Shown: in pieces, positions 25,062 through 33,725 of the stretch | Layout of the letters: each line of letters begins with the position of its first letter | Numbering within the stretch: the stretch's first letter is position 1 | DNA from: Paraburkholderia heleia NBRC 101817 | GTDB lineage: Bacteria > Pseudomonadota > Gammaproteobacteria > Burkholderiales > Burkholderiaceae | Assembly (NCBI RefSeq): GCF_000739775.1 | Contig: NZ_BBJH01000015.1 | Span: 1-64,000 of the forward strand | DNA length: 64,000 bases | Direction of reading: 5' to 3' | Notes under the pieces: generated by a model | The model's input: only the letters and a program-made list of their open reading frames with translations | Databases searched by the model: none | What the model was told of the DNA's origin: nothing | Program-made: the position numbers and the translations under genes

Positions 25062-26735
25062 TTACCAGCTGCGGAAGCGGGCGGGCGGCGTGTAAAGCCC
25101 GCCCGACCAGGTCACCAGATCGTCGATGCTGCGCGCCGCGAGCAGCGAGCGCTTGGCTTCGCCGCGCAAAATGCCGAGATCCTCCGGGAACTGCACGATG
25201 CCGCGCCGGCGCAGTTCGTCGGTTTTCTGCGGCTGCGCGCGCAGGCCGATGGGCGTCACGCCCGCCACGGCCGCGAGCGCGGCGCGGCGCTCGTCGATGC
25301 CCTCTGCGCGATGCAGGTGCGCAATGCCCTCTTCGGTCACGACATGGCTCACGTCGTCGCCGTAGATCATCACGGGCGCGACGGGCATGCCGCTCTTCTG
25401 GCCCACGGCGATGGCGTCGAGTTCGTCGACGAAAGTCGGCTCGCCGCCTTTCTTCCAGGTTTCCGCCAGTTGCACCACGAGCTTGTGGCCGCGCGAAACG
25501 GGACCATTGTCCTTGAGCAGCTTGAGCCACGCTTCGCTCGCATGGCGCCGGCCGCGCGGATCGTGGCCCATGTTCGGCGCGCCGCCGAAGCCCGCGAGCC
25601 GGCCGCGCGTGACGGTGGACGAATTCGCGTCCGCGTCGATCTGCAGCGTCGAGCCGATGAAGAGATCCACGGCATATTGCCCCGCGAGCTGGCACAGCAC
25701 GCGGTTCGAGCGCAGGCTGCCGTCGCTGCCGGTAAAGAACACATCGGGCCGCGCGGCGATATAGGCTTCCATACCCACTTCGCTGCCGAAGCAATGCACG
25801 CTTTCCACCCAGCCCGATTCGATGGCGGGAATGAGCGTGGGGTGCGGATTGAGTGTCCAGTTGCGGCAGATCTTGCCCTTCAGGCCGAGCGATTCGCCGT
25901 ACGTGGGCAGCAGCAATTCGATCGCGGCGGTGTCGAAGCCAATGCCATGATTGAGCGCGGCGATGCCATAGGGTGCGTAAATGCCCTTGATGACCATCAT
26001 CGCGGTGAGCACCTGCAGGTCGCCGATGTGGCGCGGATCGCGCGTAAACAGCGGCTCGACCGCGAACGGCCGGTCGGCCTGCACGACCATGTCGACCCAG
26101 GAGCCAGGAATGTCCACGCGCGGCAGTTCATCGACGATTTCGTTGACCTGAACGATCACGATGCCCTGGCTGAACGCAGCGGCTTCAGCGATGGTCGGAG
26201 TGTCTTCGGTGTTCGGGCCGGTGTAGAGATTGCCGTGGCGGTCGGCTTTTTCGGCGCACAGCAGCGCGACCTGGGGAATCAGGTCGACGAACATCCGCGC
26301 GTACAGCTCGACATAGGTATGGATCGCGCCCACTTCGAGCTGCCCGTCTTCGAGCAGTTGCGCGACGCGCAGGCTTTGCGGCCCCGCGAACGCGAAGTCC
26401 ACGCGGTGCGCAATGCCGCGCTCGAACAGCGTCAGGTGCTCGGGGCGGCTGATGCTCGAAATCAGCAGGTGAACGTTGTTGACCTTGGCCGGATCGGCTT
26501 TGGCGAGCGAGCGCGAGAGGAAGTCGGCCTGCTTCTGGTTGTCGCCTTCGAGCGCGACGCGGTCGCCCGGGCGGATCAGCAGTTCGAGCGCGTCGGTCAT
26601 GCGCGAGGCGGGCAGCACGCCGTCTTCGAGCCAGCCCGAAACGGCGGCGAGGCGGCGGGCCTTCTCGTCGCGGCGCGTGGTCCACGAACGCGGCGCGAGG
26701 CCGGGCGAGGTTGGCGTATCAGCTTGAGGCTTCAT
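25062..26735 (-). CDS. mdcA: malonate decarboxylase alpha subunit (acetyl-S-ACP:malonate ACP transferase)
   Basis: A 557-residue CoA-transferase-like subunit that exchanges acetyl for malonyl on the ACP, releasing acetate. It has the typical start (RSWTTRRDEKARRL) and the segments ALEGDNQKQADFLSR, NHGIGFDTAAIELLLPTYGE and EVGMEAYIAARPDVFFTGSDG. Length matches MdcA. It follows the gntR gene with a 17-bp overlap, so the regulator and the enzyme genes are one transcript. It is the first structural gene of the operon. Confidence 0.95.
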   Translation of the reverse strand: MKPQADTPTSPGLAPRSWTTRRDEKARRLAAVSGWLEDGVLPASRMTDALELLIRPGDRVALEGDNQKQADFLSRSLAKADPAKVNNVHLLISSISRPEHLTLFERGIAHRVDFAFAGPQSLRVAQLLEDGQLEVGAIHTYVELYARMFVDLIPQVALLCAEKADRHGNLYTGPNTEDTPTIAEAAAFSQGIVIVQVNEIVDELPRVDIPGSWVDMVVQADRPFAVEPLFTRDPRHIGDLQVLTAMMVIKGIYAPYGIAALNHGIGFDTAAIELLLPTYGESLGLKGKICRNWTLNPHPTLIPAIESGWVESVHCFGSEVGMEAYIAARPDVFFTGSDGSLRSNRVLCQLAGQYAVDLFIGSTLQIDADANSSTVTRGRLAGFGGAPNMGHDPRGRRHASEAWLKLLKDNGPVSRGHKLVVQLAETWKKGGEPTFVDELDAIAVGQKSGMPVAPVMIYGDDVSHVVTEEGIAHLHRAEGIDERRAALAAVAGVTPIGLRAQPQKTDELRRRGIVQFPEDLGILRGEAKRSLLAARSIDDLVTWSGGLYTPPARFRSW

Positions 26736-27510
26736 CGGCAGTTCGGCTCCGTGAGCGGGAAGAGGCGGCGCGCGGCTTCGCGGCGGCAGTGTGTGCCGAA
26801 GGCGGCACGGAGGTTGCCGCCGCGGGCAGCGCGGCGCGCTCGGTCAGGAAACGGTAGATGAGGTCGCCCGTGCCGAGCAGGTGCTCGGCCACGAGCCTTT
26901 GCGCCATGGGCACGTCCCCGCGCTTGACGGCAGCGAGAATTTCGGTGTGCTCGCTATCGGATTCGCCCTTGTATTCGGGAAAGCCGAATTTCAGGCGCAG
27001 ATAACGCTCGCCGCGCCGATGCAGCGCGGTGAGCATCTCCAGCAGCTGCGGGCGGCCGGCGGGCGCATAGAGGCTCATGTGAAAGGCCTCGTTGCGCGCG
27101 ACATAGAGCGACGGATCGCGCTCGCGCTTCGCGGCGGCGGCCAGCGCGCTCACTTCGCGCAGCGTGGCGACCGTGTGATTCGGAATGGCGAGGCCGAGCG
27201 CGAGGCTTTCGAGCGCGGAGCGGATTTCATAGATTTCGCGTGCCTCGTCCGCGGAAAGGGAGGCCACGCTCGCGCCCTTGTTGACCTCGATCTTCGCCCA
27301 GCCTTCGCTCGCGAGCTGGCGCAGCGCCTCGCGCACGGGGATCGCACTAACCGAAAAATGCCGCGCGATCGCGTCCTGGCGCAACGGCGCGTCGGGCGCG
27401 AGCTTGCCCTCGACGATCGCGCTGCGCAGGGCGTCGGCGATCATGCGCGAGGTGCTGGTGCGGGGCGCGGCAGCGCCTTCCAGGGGAAAACCATTCGTTG
27501 CGTCGCTCAT
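26719..27510 (-). CDS. GntR-family (FCD) regulator of the malonate decarboxylase operon
   Basis: A 263-residue regulator. The winged HTH (about residues 18-85) contains QDAIARHFSVSAIPVREALRQLASEGW and is followed by an all-helical FCD ligand domain with metal-binding His candidates (NEAFHMSLY, HTEIL). The C-terminus is an Ala/Ser/Arg tail. It is the first gene of the mdc transcript, overlapping mdcA by 17 bp, so autoregulation together with malonate sensing is likely (inference). It is divergent from the MFS transporter gene at 27728. The start codon is the ATG at 27510. Confidence 0.92.
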   Translation of the reverse strand: MSDATNGFPLEGAAAPRTSTSRMIADALRSAIVEGKLAPDAPLRQDAIARHFSVSAIPVREALRQLASEGWAKIEVNKGASVASLSADEAREIYEIRSALESLALGLAIPNHTVATLREVSALAAAAKRERDPSLYVARNEAFHMSLYAPAGRPQLLEMLTALHRRGERYLRLKFGFPEYKGESDSEHTEILAAVKRGDVPMAQRLVAEHLLGTGDLIYRFLTERAALPAAATSVPPSAHTAAAKPRAASSRSRSRTADEASS

Positions 27511-27540
27511 GAGATCAAATATTATATATAAAACGACCAA
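27511..27540 (-). promoter_or_regulatory. AT-rich promoter/operator of the gntR-mdc operon
   Basis: Immediately upstream of the gntR ATG lies a strongly AT-rich block in an otherwise GC-rich region. On the minus strand it contains TATAAT (27526-27521), embedded in ATATATAATATT, which is near-palindromic. The position fits a -10 box or an operator for the GntR protein. The divergent transporter gene begins about 200 bp away and could share control. Confidence 0.45.
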
Positions 27541-27727
27541 GGCGAAAGCCTCGAAAACCCGCAACACAGCAACACCAGATTCACTATAGACGGGTAAGAA
27601 GAACGGGGGCTGACAGGGAGTTCCTGAAGAGGGCCGGCACTGCCGCGGCCTGCGTTTCCGCGTTTCGCGGCGTGCGTGCGCATCTTGCTGCGCGGGCTGG
27701 CGAGGCATCAAAGGAGAGAGGAGCATC

Positions 27728-29029
27728 ATGAATTCGATCACCGAGTCCGCGCGGCGAACTCGCACCAAGACACCGCTCAACCGGTCGCAGATCGCCGGCT
27801 TCTGGGGCGCCTGGGCAGGCTGGACGCTCGACGGGATGGACTCGTTCATCTACGCACTCGTGCTCACGCCCGCGCTCACGGAGTTGCTGCCGCGTTCGGG
27901 CTATGAGGCGAGTGCGGCGAACGTCGGGCTTGCCGGCTCGATCCTGTTCGCGCTCTTCCTCGTGGGCTGGGGGCTGTCGTTCATCTGGGGGCCGCTCGCG
28001 GACCGCTTTGGCCGCACGCGCGTGCTGGCCGGCACCATCTTCATGTTTGCGATCTTCACGGGACTTTCGGCCACCGCGCAGAGCGTGTGGTCGCTCGGCA
28101 TCTACCGCTTTCTGGCGGGCGTGGGCATCGGCGGGGAGTGGGCGCTCGCGGGCACCTACGTGGCCGAATCCTGGCCCGAAGACCGCCGCAAGATGGGCGC
28201 GGGCTATCTGCAGACCGGGTATTACGCGGGCTTTTTCATTGCGGCCGCGCTCAACTACACGGTCGGCGTGCACTTCGGCTGGCGCGCCATGTTCCTCACG
28301 GGTGCGTTGCCGGTGGTGGTGGCCATTCTCGTGCTCACGCGCGTGGAGGAACCGGCCAAGTGGCAGAAGTCGGAGGCGAGCCACGTGCATCGCGGCAGCC
28401 CGCTGCGTGAAATCTTCGGCGACGTGTATCGCTTGCGTACCGTGGTTGCGTGCGCGTTGCTGACGATCGCGATCATCGGGTTGTGGGCAGGCGCGGTTTA
28501 TGAACCGTCCGCGGTGATCCAGCTGGCGACGAAGGCCGGTGCGAACAAGGCCGAGGCGATCCGCACGGCTTCCATCGCCACGGGCATCCTGTCGATCGGC
28601 ACGATTCTTGGCTGCCTCGCACTGCCGCCCATGGCCGAGCGTATCGGGCGCAAGTGGACGCTCGCCGTCTATTTCGCGGGCATGGCCGTGACGATCGCGG
28701 CGAGCTTCGGCTGGGCATTCTACCTGGAGAACGGACTCGTGCCGTTCATCGCGCTGCTCTTCGTGCTGGGCTTCTTTGGCGGCAACTTCGCGCTGTTCAG
28801 CCTCTGGCTGCCCGAACAGTTCGAAACGCGTGTACGCGCGACGGCGTTCGCGTTCTGCACGTCGTTTGGCCGCTTCGTGGGCGCGGGCGTGAACTTCCTG
28901 CTGGGCGCGGCCGTGCTGCGTATGCACACGCTTGGCGTGCCGGTGGCGCTGACGGCGCTGGCCTTCGTGCTCGGGCTCCTGATCATTCCGTTCGCGCCGG
29001 AAACGAAGGGCCAAACGCTGCCCTCCTGA
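27728..29029 (+). CDS. MFS transporter, candidate malonate importer
   Basis: A 433-residue, 12-helix MFS protein of the sugar/acid:H+ symporter type. The A-motif is GPLADRFGRTR; other family motifs are GIGGEWALAGTYVAESWP, RRKMGAGYLQTGYYAGF, and RVRATAFAFCTSFGRFVGAG. It is related to lactate and dicarboxylate permeases. AAGGAGAGAGGAG precedes the ATG. It is divergent from the gntR-mdc operon. No mdcF or madLM gene is in the cluster, so it is the best candidate for malonate uptake; this is an inference from context. Confidence 0.9.
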   Translation: MNSITESARRTRTKTPLNRSQIAGFWGAWAGWTLDGMDSFIYALVLTPALTELLPRSGYEASAANVGLAGSILFALFLVGWGLSFIWGPLADRFGRTRVLAGTIFMFAIFTGLSATAQSVWSLGIYRFLAGVGIGGEWALAGTYVAESWPEDRRKMGAGYLQTGYYAGFFIAAALNYTVGVHFGWRAMFLTGALPVVVAILVLTRVEEPAKWQKSEASHVHRGSPLREIFGDVYRLRTVVACALLTIAIIGLWAGAVYEPSAVIQLATKAGANKAEAIRTASIATGILSIGTILGCLALPPMAERIGRKWTLAVYFAGMAVTIAASFGWAFYLENGLVPFIALLFVLGFFGGNFALFSLWLPEQFETRVRATAFAFCTSFGRFVGAGVNFLLGAAVLRMHTLGVPVALTALAFVLGLLIIPFAPETKGQTLPS

Positions 29030-29049
29030 CCCCCTATGCGGCGCGCCGG

Positions 29050-29976
29050 TTAGCGCCGCGCCTTCACGAGCCTCGGCGGCAGCAGGCGCCAGCCGAGATT
29101 GACCCCGAGGCTCGCCGCCACGATCAGCGCCATGCCCGCAAGCTGGGGCGCGCTCAGCGCGCGACCGTAGACGATCGCATCGACGGCGATCGCCGTGAGC
29201 GGATACACGAACAGCAGCACGGCGATCACGGGTGTCGTCAACATCGGCAGCGCGCCATAGATCAGCACGTAAGAAAGCCCGGTGTGCAGCACCCCCATGC
29301 CGACGAGCCATCCCCACTGCGTGGCGGAAATATGCGCGAGTTCGAGCGGCGCAAAAAGCGGCGCGATGAGCGGCAGGCACACGGAACCCACCACACACTG
29401 CGTAAGCGTGAGCAGATGCGGGCGAAAGTTGCGCAGGCTCTTGGCGATCAGCGTGACGCTCGCATAGAGCACCGAGCCGCCCAGCGACTCGCCAATGCCG
29501 ATCATGTAGCTCGTGCGATCGGCCACGTGCGTCTGAGCAAGCACGCCGGAAGCAAGCACGAGCCCCACGAACGCAATGCCGATCCAGCCCAGCCGGTCGG
29601 CGCCGAGCCGCTCGTGAAAGAGCGCCGCGCCCATCAGCACGACCCAGAACGGCTGCACATGGAACACGACCGTCGAAACGGCAATGCTCGTGCGATGGAT
29701 CGCGTCGAAGAAAGCGACCCACTGCGTGACCATCAGCACACCTGAAATCACCGCGAGCGCGAGCGTGCGGCGCGTGAACTGCCGCGGCGAGAGCCAGCCC
29801 TTGTATGCGCAGTACCCGGCGAGCGCGAGCATGCCGAAAAAGCAGCGGAAGAACACGAGCGTGAGGGCGCCGAGGCGCGCCTCCTCGACGAACACGCCGA
29901 TCGTGCCCATCAGGAGGCCACCGCCCGCGAGCATGAGGACGCCTTGCTGGCGGTTGCCGTGATGTTCGGATTGCAT
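29050..29976 (-). CDS. DMT-family (EamA) transporter
   Basis: A 308-residue protein with ten predicted helices in two EamA repeats, starting with a short charged N-terminus. EamA proteins export amino acids or metabolites, or import small molecules; the substrate is unknown here. It is divergent from the LysR gene at 30105, which is the probable regulator. The ATG at 29976 is followed directly by a hydrophilic stretch and then helix 1 (GVLMLAGGGLLMGTIGVFVEE). Confidence 0.9.
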   Translation of the reverse strand: MQSEHHGNRQQGVLMLAGGGLLMGTIGVFVEEARLGALTLVFFRCFFGMLALAGYCAYKGWLSPRQFTRRTLALAVISGVLMVTQWVAFFDAIHRTSIAVSTVVFHVQPFWVVLMGAALFHERLGADRLGWIGIAFVGLVLASGVLAQTHVADRTSYMIGIGESLGGSVLYASVTLIAKSLRNFRPHLLTLTQCVVGSVCLPLIAPLFAPLELAHISATQWGWLVGMGVLHTGLSYVLIYGALPMLTTPVIAVLLFVYPLTAIAVDAIVYGRALSAPQLAGMALIVAASLGVNLGWRLLPPRLVKARR

Positions 29977-30104
29977 GGCCGGAACTGGGGAATTGAAAGC
30001 GGGTTGGAGAGAACTTAAGTATTCGCGAGTTGCGGGGTGCGGGCAAACGAATTAAATTGAAGAATTCCATCAACACAGCTTATAAATCGCTTCCCCAGCC
30101 GCGT

Positions 30105-30974
30105 ATGAACCCCGAATTCGATATCGATTTGCTGCGCACCTTCGCTGCCGTGGCGGATGCGGGCAGCTTCACGAAAGGCGCCGTGGCCGTGCATCGGTCG
30201 CAGGCGGCCGTGAGCATGCAGATCAAGCGGCTCGAGCAGATGCTCGGCACCACGCTATTCACGCGCGACACGCGCAATCTCGCGCTCACGCGCCCCGGCA
30301 ACACGCTGCTCGAATATGCGCGGCGCGCGCTCGACCTGCAGGAGGAGGCGTGGGCGGCGCTCGTGCGGCCCGAGGTGACGGGGCGCGTGGTGCTCGGCGC
30401 GCCCGACGACTATATGGCGTCGCTGCTTTCGCCGGTGTTGCGGCGCTTTTCGACCCTCTACCCGCATGTGGAGATCGAGATCGTCTGCGCGCAGAGCGTC
30501 GCGCTTGGGCCGATGCTGGCGGACAACAAGATCGATATCGCGTTCGTCACGCGCGACCGCAAGATGCGCGGCGAATTCGTGCGCGCCGAGGAGATGGTCT
30601 GGGTGGGGTCCGCCACCGATCCCGCGCCGCTTGCCATGTCGCCGCTGCCGGTGGGGCTCTACGAGCATGGCAGCGTGGCGCGCGCGCATACCGTGGCCGC
30701 GCTCGACGGCGCGCACATCCGCTACCGCGCCGCGTATAGCAGCGCGAGTTTGATGGGTTTGACGGCGACGGTGGAGGCGGGCATTGCGATCGTCGCGCTC
30801 ACGCGTTGCAGCGTGCCCGCGCGTTTTGCGATCCTCGGCGAGGCGCAGGGCCTGCCGAAGATCGAGCCGCTGGAAATCGTGGTGGCGCGTAGCGTCAAGT
30901 CGAACCGGCCGACTTGCGATTACCTCGCGCAGCAGATGGTGCAGGACCTCTCGGTGCCGCGTCAGCGCGGGTAG
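30105..30974 (+). CDS. LysR-family transcriptional regulator
   Basis: A 289-residue LysR regulator beginning MNPEFDIDLLRTFAAVADAGSFTKGA, with an N-terminal HTH and a C-terminal effector domain. It is divergent from the EamA transporter gene, with about 130 bp between the starts, and probably controls it. Its 3' end overlaps the 3' end of the convergent ABC ATPase gene by 13 bp. Such tail-to-tail overlap is unusual and leaves no room for a terminator between them. Confidence 0.92.
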   Translation: MNPEFDIDLLRTFAAVADAGSFTKGAVAVHRSQAAVSMQIKRLEQMLGTTLFTRDTRNLALTRPGNTLLEYARRALDLQEEAWAALVRPEVTGRVVLGAPDDYMASLLSPVLRRFSTLYPHVEIEIVCAQSVALGPMLADNKIDIAFVTRDRKMRGEFVRAEEMVWVGSATDPAPLAMSPLPVGLYEHGSVARAHTVAALDGAHIRYRAAYSSASLMGLTATVEAGIAIVALTRCSVPARFAILGEAQGLPKIEPLEIVVARSVKSNRPTCDYLAQQMVQDLSVPRQRG

Positions 30975-32011
30975 ACGCTCACTTCGCCGCCCACCGCAAG
31001 CCGCACGCGCTCGCCTTCGCGAGGCGTGCGATAGCCGGGAACGCGCGCGCGGACCGTTGCGTGCGCATCGATCAGCTGCAGCGTGAGCGCAGCGTCCTGA
31101 CCCTGGAAGGTGACGGCGCGCACCACGGCTTCCAGCGCGCCGCCGTGTTGCGCGGATTCGGGCAGCACGTCGATCTGCTCAGGGCGCAGCATCACGTCCA
31201 CGGCGCCTTCTTGCGCATGCTGGTCTTGCTGGACCGGCAGCGCGCCGAGCACACAATGCGCTCGCCCGTTGGCCACGTTACCCGGCAGCAGCACCGCCTC
31301 GCCGATGAAGGCCGCGAGTTCGCGTGTGGCCGGGCGGCGATAGAGCGTTTGCGGCGGCCCGCTCTGCAACAGCTTGCCTCGCAACAGAACGGCGACCTCG
31401 TGGCCGAGCGAAAGCGCCTCGGCCTGGTCGTGCGTGACGAGCACGGCGGTTGCGCCTGCCGAGGCCAGCGCGCGCGCCACGGCTTCGCGCGTTTCGATGC
31501 GCAGCGCGGCGTCGAGTGACGAGAACGGCTCGTCGAGCATCACGAGGCCGGGTGAGGGCGCGAGCGCGCGGGCAAGCGCCACGCGTTGCTGCTGGCCACC
31601 CGAGAGTTGCTGTGGCGCGCGCGACGCACAGGATTCCGGAAGACCGACGAGTTCGAGCAATTCGGCCACACGATGGCGCGCGCGCCGCTGCGCACGCGGC
31701 AGGCCGAACACGATGTTCTCGGCGACAGTGAGGTGCGGAAAGAGCGCCCCCTCTTGCGGCACGTAGCCGATATGACGCTGCTCGGTCGGCAGATGCAGCC
31801 GGTCGCCTGCGACGCGGCGGCCGTCGATCTCGATTGTGCCGGCGTCGGCGCGCTCGAAGCCGCACAGCACGCGCAGCAGCGTGGTCTTGCCGCTGCCCGA
31901 AGGTCCGAGCAGCGCGACGAGCGCGCCCGAGCGCACGGAAAGATCGATGCCGTGCAGGACCGGATGGCCGTCGAAGGCCTTCTGGAGGCCGGAAATGCGA
32001 AGTGTGCTCAT
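30962..32011 (-). CDS. ferric-iron ABC transporter ATPase (FbpC-like)
   Basis: A 349-residue ABC ATPase with Walker A (GPSGSGKTT), Q-loop (GYVPQEGALFPHLT), signature (LSGGQQQRVALARAL), Walker B (LVMLDEPFSSLD) and H-loop (VTHDQAEAL). A C-terminal TOBE/OB-type domain is typical of FbpC/PotA. It powers the FbpB permease encoded 15 bp upstream. It is the last gene of the iron operon and overlaps the convergent LysR gene by 13 bp. Confidence 0.92.
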   Translation of the reverse strand: MSTLRISGLQKAFDGHPVLHGIDLSVRSGALVALLGPSGSGKTTLLRVLCGFERADAGTIEIDGRRVAGDRLHLPTEQRHIGYVPQEGALFPHLTVAENIVFGLPRAQRRARHRVAELLELVGLPESCASRAPQQLSGGQQQRVALARALAPSPGLVMLDEPFSSLDAALRIETREAVARALASAGATAVLVTHDQAEALSLGHEVAVLLRGKLLQSGPPQTLYRRPATRELAAFIGEAVLLPGNVANGRAHCVLGALPVQQDQHAQEGAVDVMLRPEQIDVLPESAQHGGALEAVVRAVTFQGQDAALTLQLIDAHATVRARVPGYRTPREGERVRLAVGGEVSVYPR

Positions 32012-32026
32012 GGGACTCAGTGAGGC

Positions 32027-33700
32027 TCAGGCGTCGTCGGGCGGCGCGTTGATCGTATCGACCGGCACGTTGACCGTTGCATGGCCCGGGAGCGCGGAAC
32101 GGCCGGCAAACGCGAACAGCAGGCCGGAAGCGGCGAGCGAAAGCGCGGTGAGCAGCGCGGCATAGGGCGCGGCGGCCGCGAATGCGAGGGTCGAGGTATC
32201 GGTCCAGACCTGTGTGGCGAGCGTGTGCGTGCCGATGGGCGCGAGCAGCAGCGTTGCGTTCAGTTCGGTGACCACCGAGATGAAGACCATCGAGGCGGCC
32301 GCCCCGAGGCCGGGACCCGCGAGCGGCAGCACGACGCGGCACAGCGTTTCGAACCACCCGAGGCCGAGCGCGCGCGCCGTCTCTTCGAGGCGCTGCTGCG
32401 CTTGCATGAGCGCCGCGCGCACGCTGACGAGCGCAAGGGGCAGACAGAGGATCGCGTATGCCGTAATCAGCAGCGTGGTGCCCTGGTAGAGCGGTTCGAG
32501 CGCGCGCACCGCGAGCGAGACGATGGCCAGTGCGATGACGAGACTGGGCACGCCCTGCGCGATGAAGGCCGTGCGTTCGAGAAAGGTGGCGGCGCGGCCG
32601 GGATGACGCGCAAGCAGGTAGGCGAGCGGCAGTGTGAGCAGTACGGTGAAAAACGCGGCCGTGAGGCCGAGGCGCAGCGAGGCGAAGGTGGTCGAAACCA
32701 GCAACTCCAGCGAGACGTCGGCGGGCGTGATCGCCGCCGCGCCGGGCTGCGTGAGCCAGTAGCCGATCATCGCGAGCGGCACGCCGAGCGTCGCCACATT
32801 GAGCGCGACGAAGCCCGCCGCGACGGGCCAGCGCCAGCGGCCGAGCACATGGCGCACGCTCGCGCGGCGCGTGCCGCGATCCACGCGTTCGTAGCGCGCG
32901 CGCCCGCGCACACGAAACTCGAGCACGAGACACACGAGGCAGAGCAGGATCAGCACGCAGGCCAGCAGCGAGGCGCCGCCGCCATCGAAGCTCGTGCGGT
33001 ACTCCGCGTAGATCTCGGTGGTGAACGTGCGAAAACGCAGCAGCGTAAATGCGCCGAATTCGGAGAGCACGCCAAGTGCGACGAGCAGCATCGAGCCGAA
33101 CAGCGCGGGCCGCAATTGCGGCAGCACGACGCGCACGAAAACGGCCCAGCGGTTGCAGCCGAGCGCGCGCGCCGATTCTTCGAGCGCGGGGTCGAGGCCG
33201 CGCAGCGCCGCGGCCACGGGCAGGTAGACGAGCGGGAAGTAGGCCGTCGTGATGACAATGAACGCGCCGAAAAAGTCCTGCAAATCGAGGCTCAGGGAGA
33301 CCCACGCGTAGCTCGTGACGAAAGCGGGCATGGCGAGCGGTGCGGCGGCGAGGAGCGCCCAGGCGCGCCGCCCCGGCACATCGGTGCGCTCGACGAGCCA
33401 CGCCACCGCAGTGCCGAGCACGGCGCTGGCAAGCGTGGCCGAAACGGTGATCGAAAGCGTGTTGACGAGCAACTCGCCTACCAGCGGCCGGAAGATCAGC
33501 TCGGCGGCGTCGGCGAGACCAAAGGATAGTGCGCGCCAGAACGTCAGCGCGAGCGGCAGCAGCACCAGCAGCGGGCCGAGCGCGGCGGCCGCAAAGAGAG
33601 CGTGCGGCACACGCTGACGCGCGCGCGGGGGAGGGCCCCCCGCGAGATCCACTTGATGAGACTCAGGCACGGCCTGCGCGGCAGTAACGGCTTCGCTCAC
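32027..33700 (-). CDS. ferric-iron ABC transporter permease (FbpB-like, fused double permease)
   Basis: A 557-residue inner-membrane protein with two ABC-type permease modules in tandem, about twelve helices. Each module has an EAA-like loop: ALEESARALGCNRWAVFVRVVLPQLRPAL in the first and RLEETARALGLGWFETLCRVVLPLAGPG in the second. This layout is typical of FbpB/SfuB/HitB. The start codon appears to be GTG at 33700; no in-frame ATG lies nearby. It follows fbpA by 25 bp. A non-coding block upstream resembles the one before fbpA. Confidence 0.92.
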   Translation of the reverse strand: MSEAVTAAQAVPESHQVDLAGGPPPRARQRVPHALFAAAALGPLLVLLPLALTFWRALSFGLADAAELIFRPLVGELLVNTLSITVSATLASAVLGTAVAWLVERTDVPGRRAWALLAAAPLAMPAFVTSYAWVSLSLDLQDFFGAFIVITTAYFPLVYLPVAAALRGLDPALEESARALGCNRWAVFVRVVLPQLRPALFGSMLLVALGVLSEFGAFTLLRFRTFTTEIYAEYRTSFDGGGASLLACVLILLCLVCLVLEFRVRGRARYERVDRGTRRASVRHVLGRWRWPVAAGFVALNVATLGVPLAMIGYWLTQPGAAAITPADVSLELLVSTTFASLRLGLTAAFFTVLLTLPLAYLLARHPGRAATFLERTAFIAQGVPSLVIALAIVSLAVRALEPLYQGTTLLITAYAILCLPLALVSVRAALMQAQQRLEETARALGLGWFETLCRVVLPLAGPGLGAAASMVFISVVTELNATLLLAPIGTHTLATQVWTDTSTLAFAAAAPYAALLTALSLAASGLLFAFAGRSALPGHATVNVPVDTINAPPDDA

Positions 33701-33725
33701 GATATTGCTTCGTATTCCATATCGA

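Noticed and set aside
27581..27590. T7-promoter-like CACTATAG sequence
   Set aside because: Only the short core matches; no phage polymerase or phage genes are near, so chance is the better explanation.
33700..33721. Seven-codon leader peptide (MEYEAIS) before fbpB
   Set aside because: Too short to support by sequence alone and no attenuator structure is visible; kept only as part of the junction observation.
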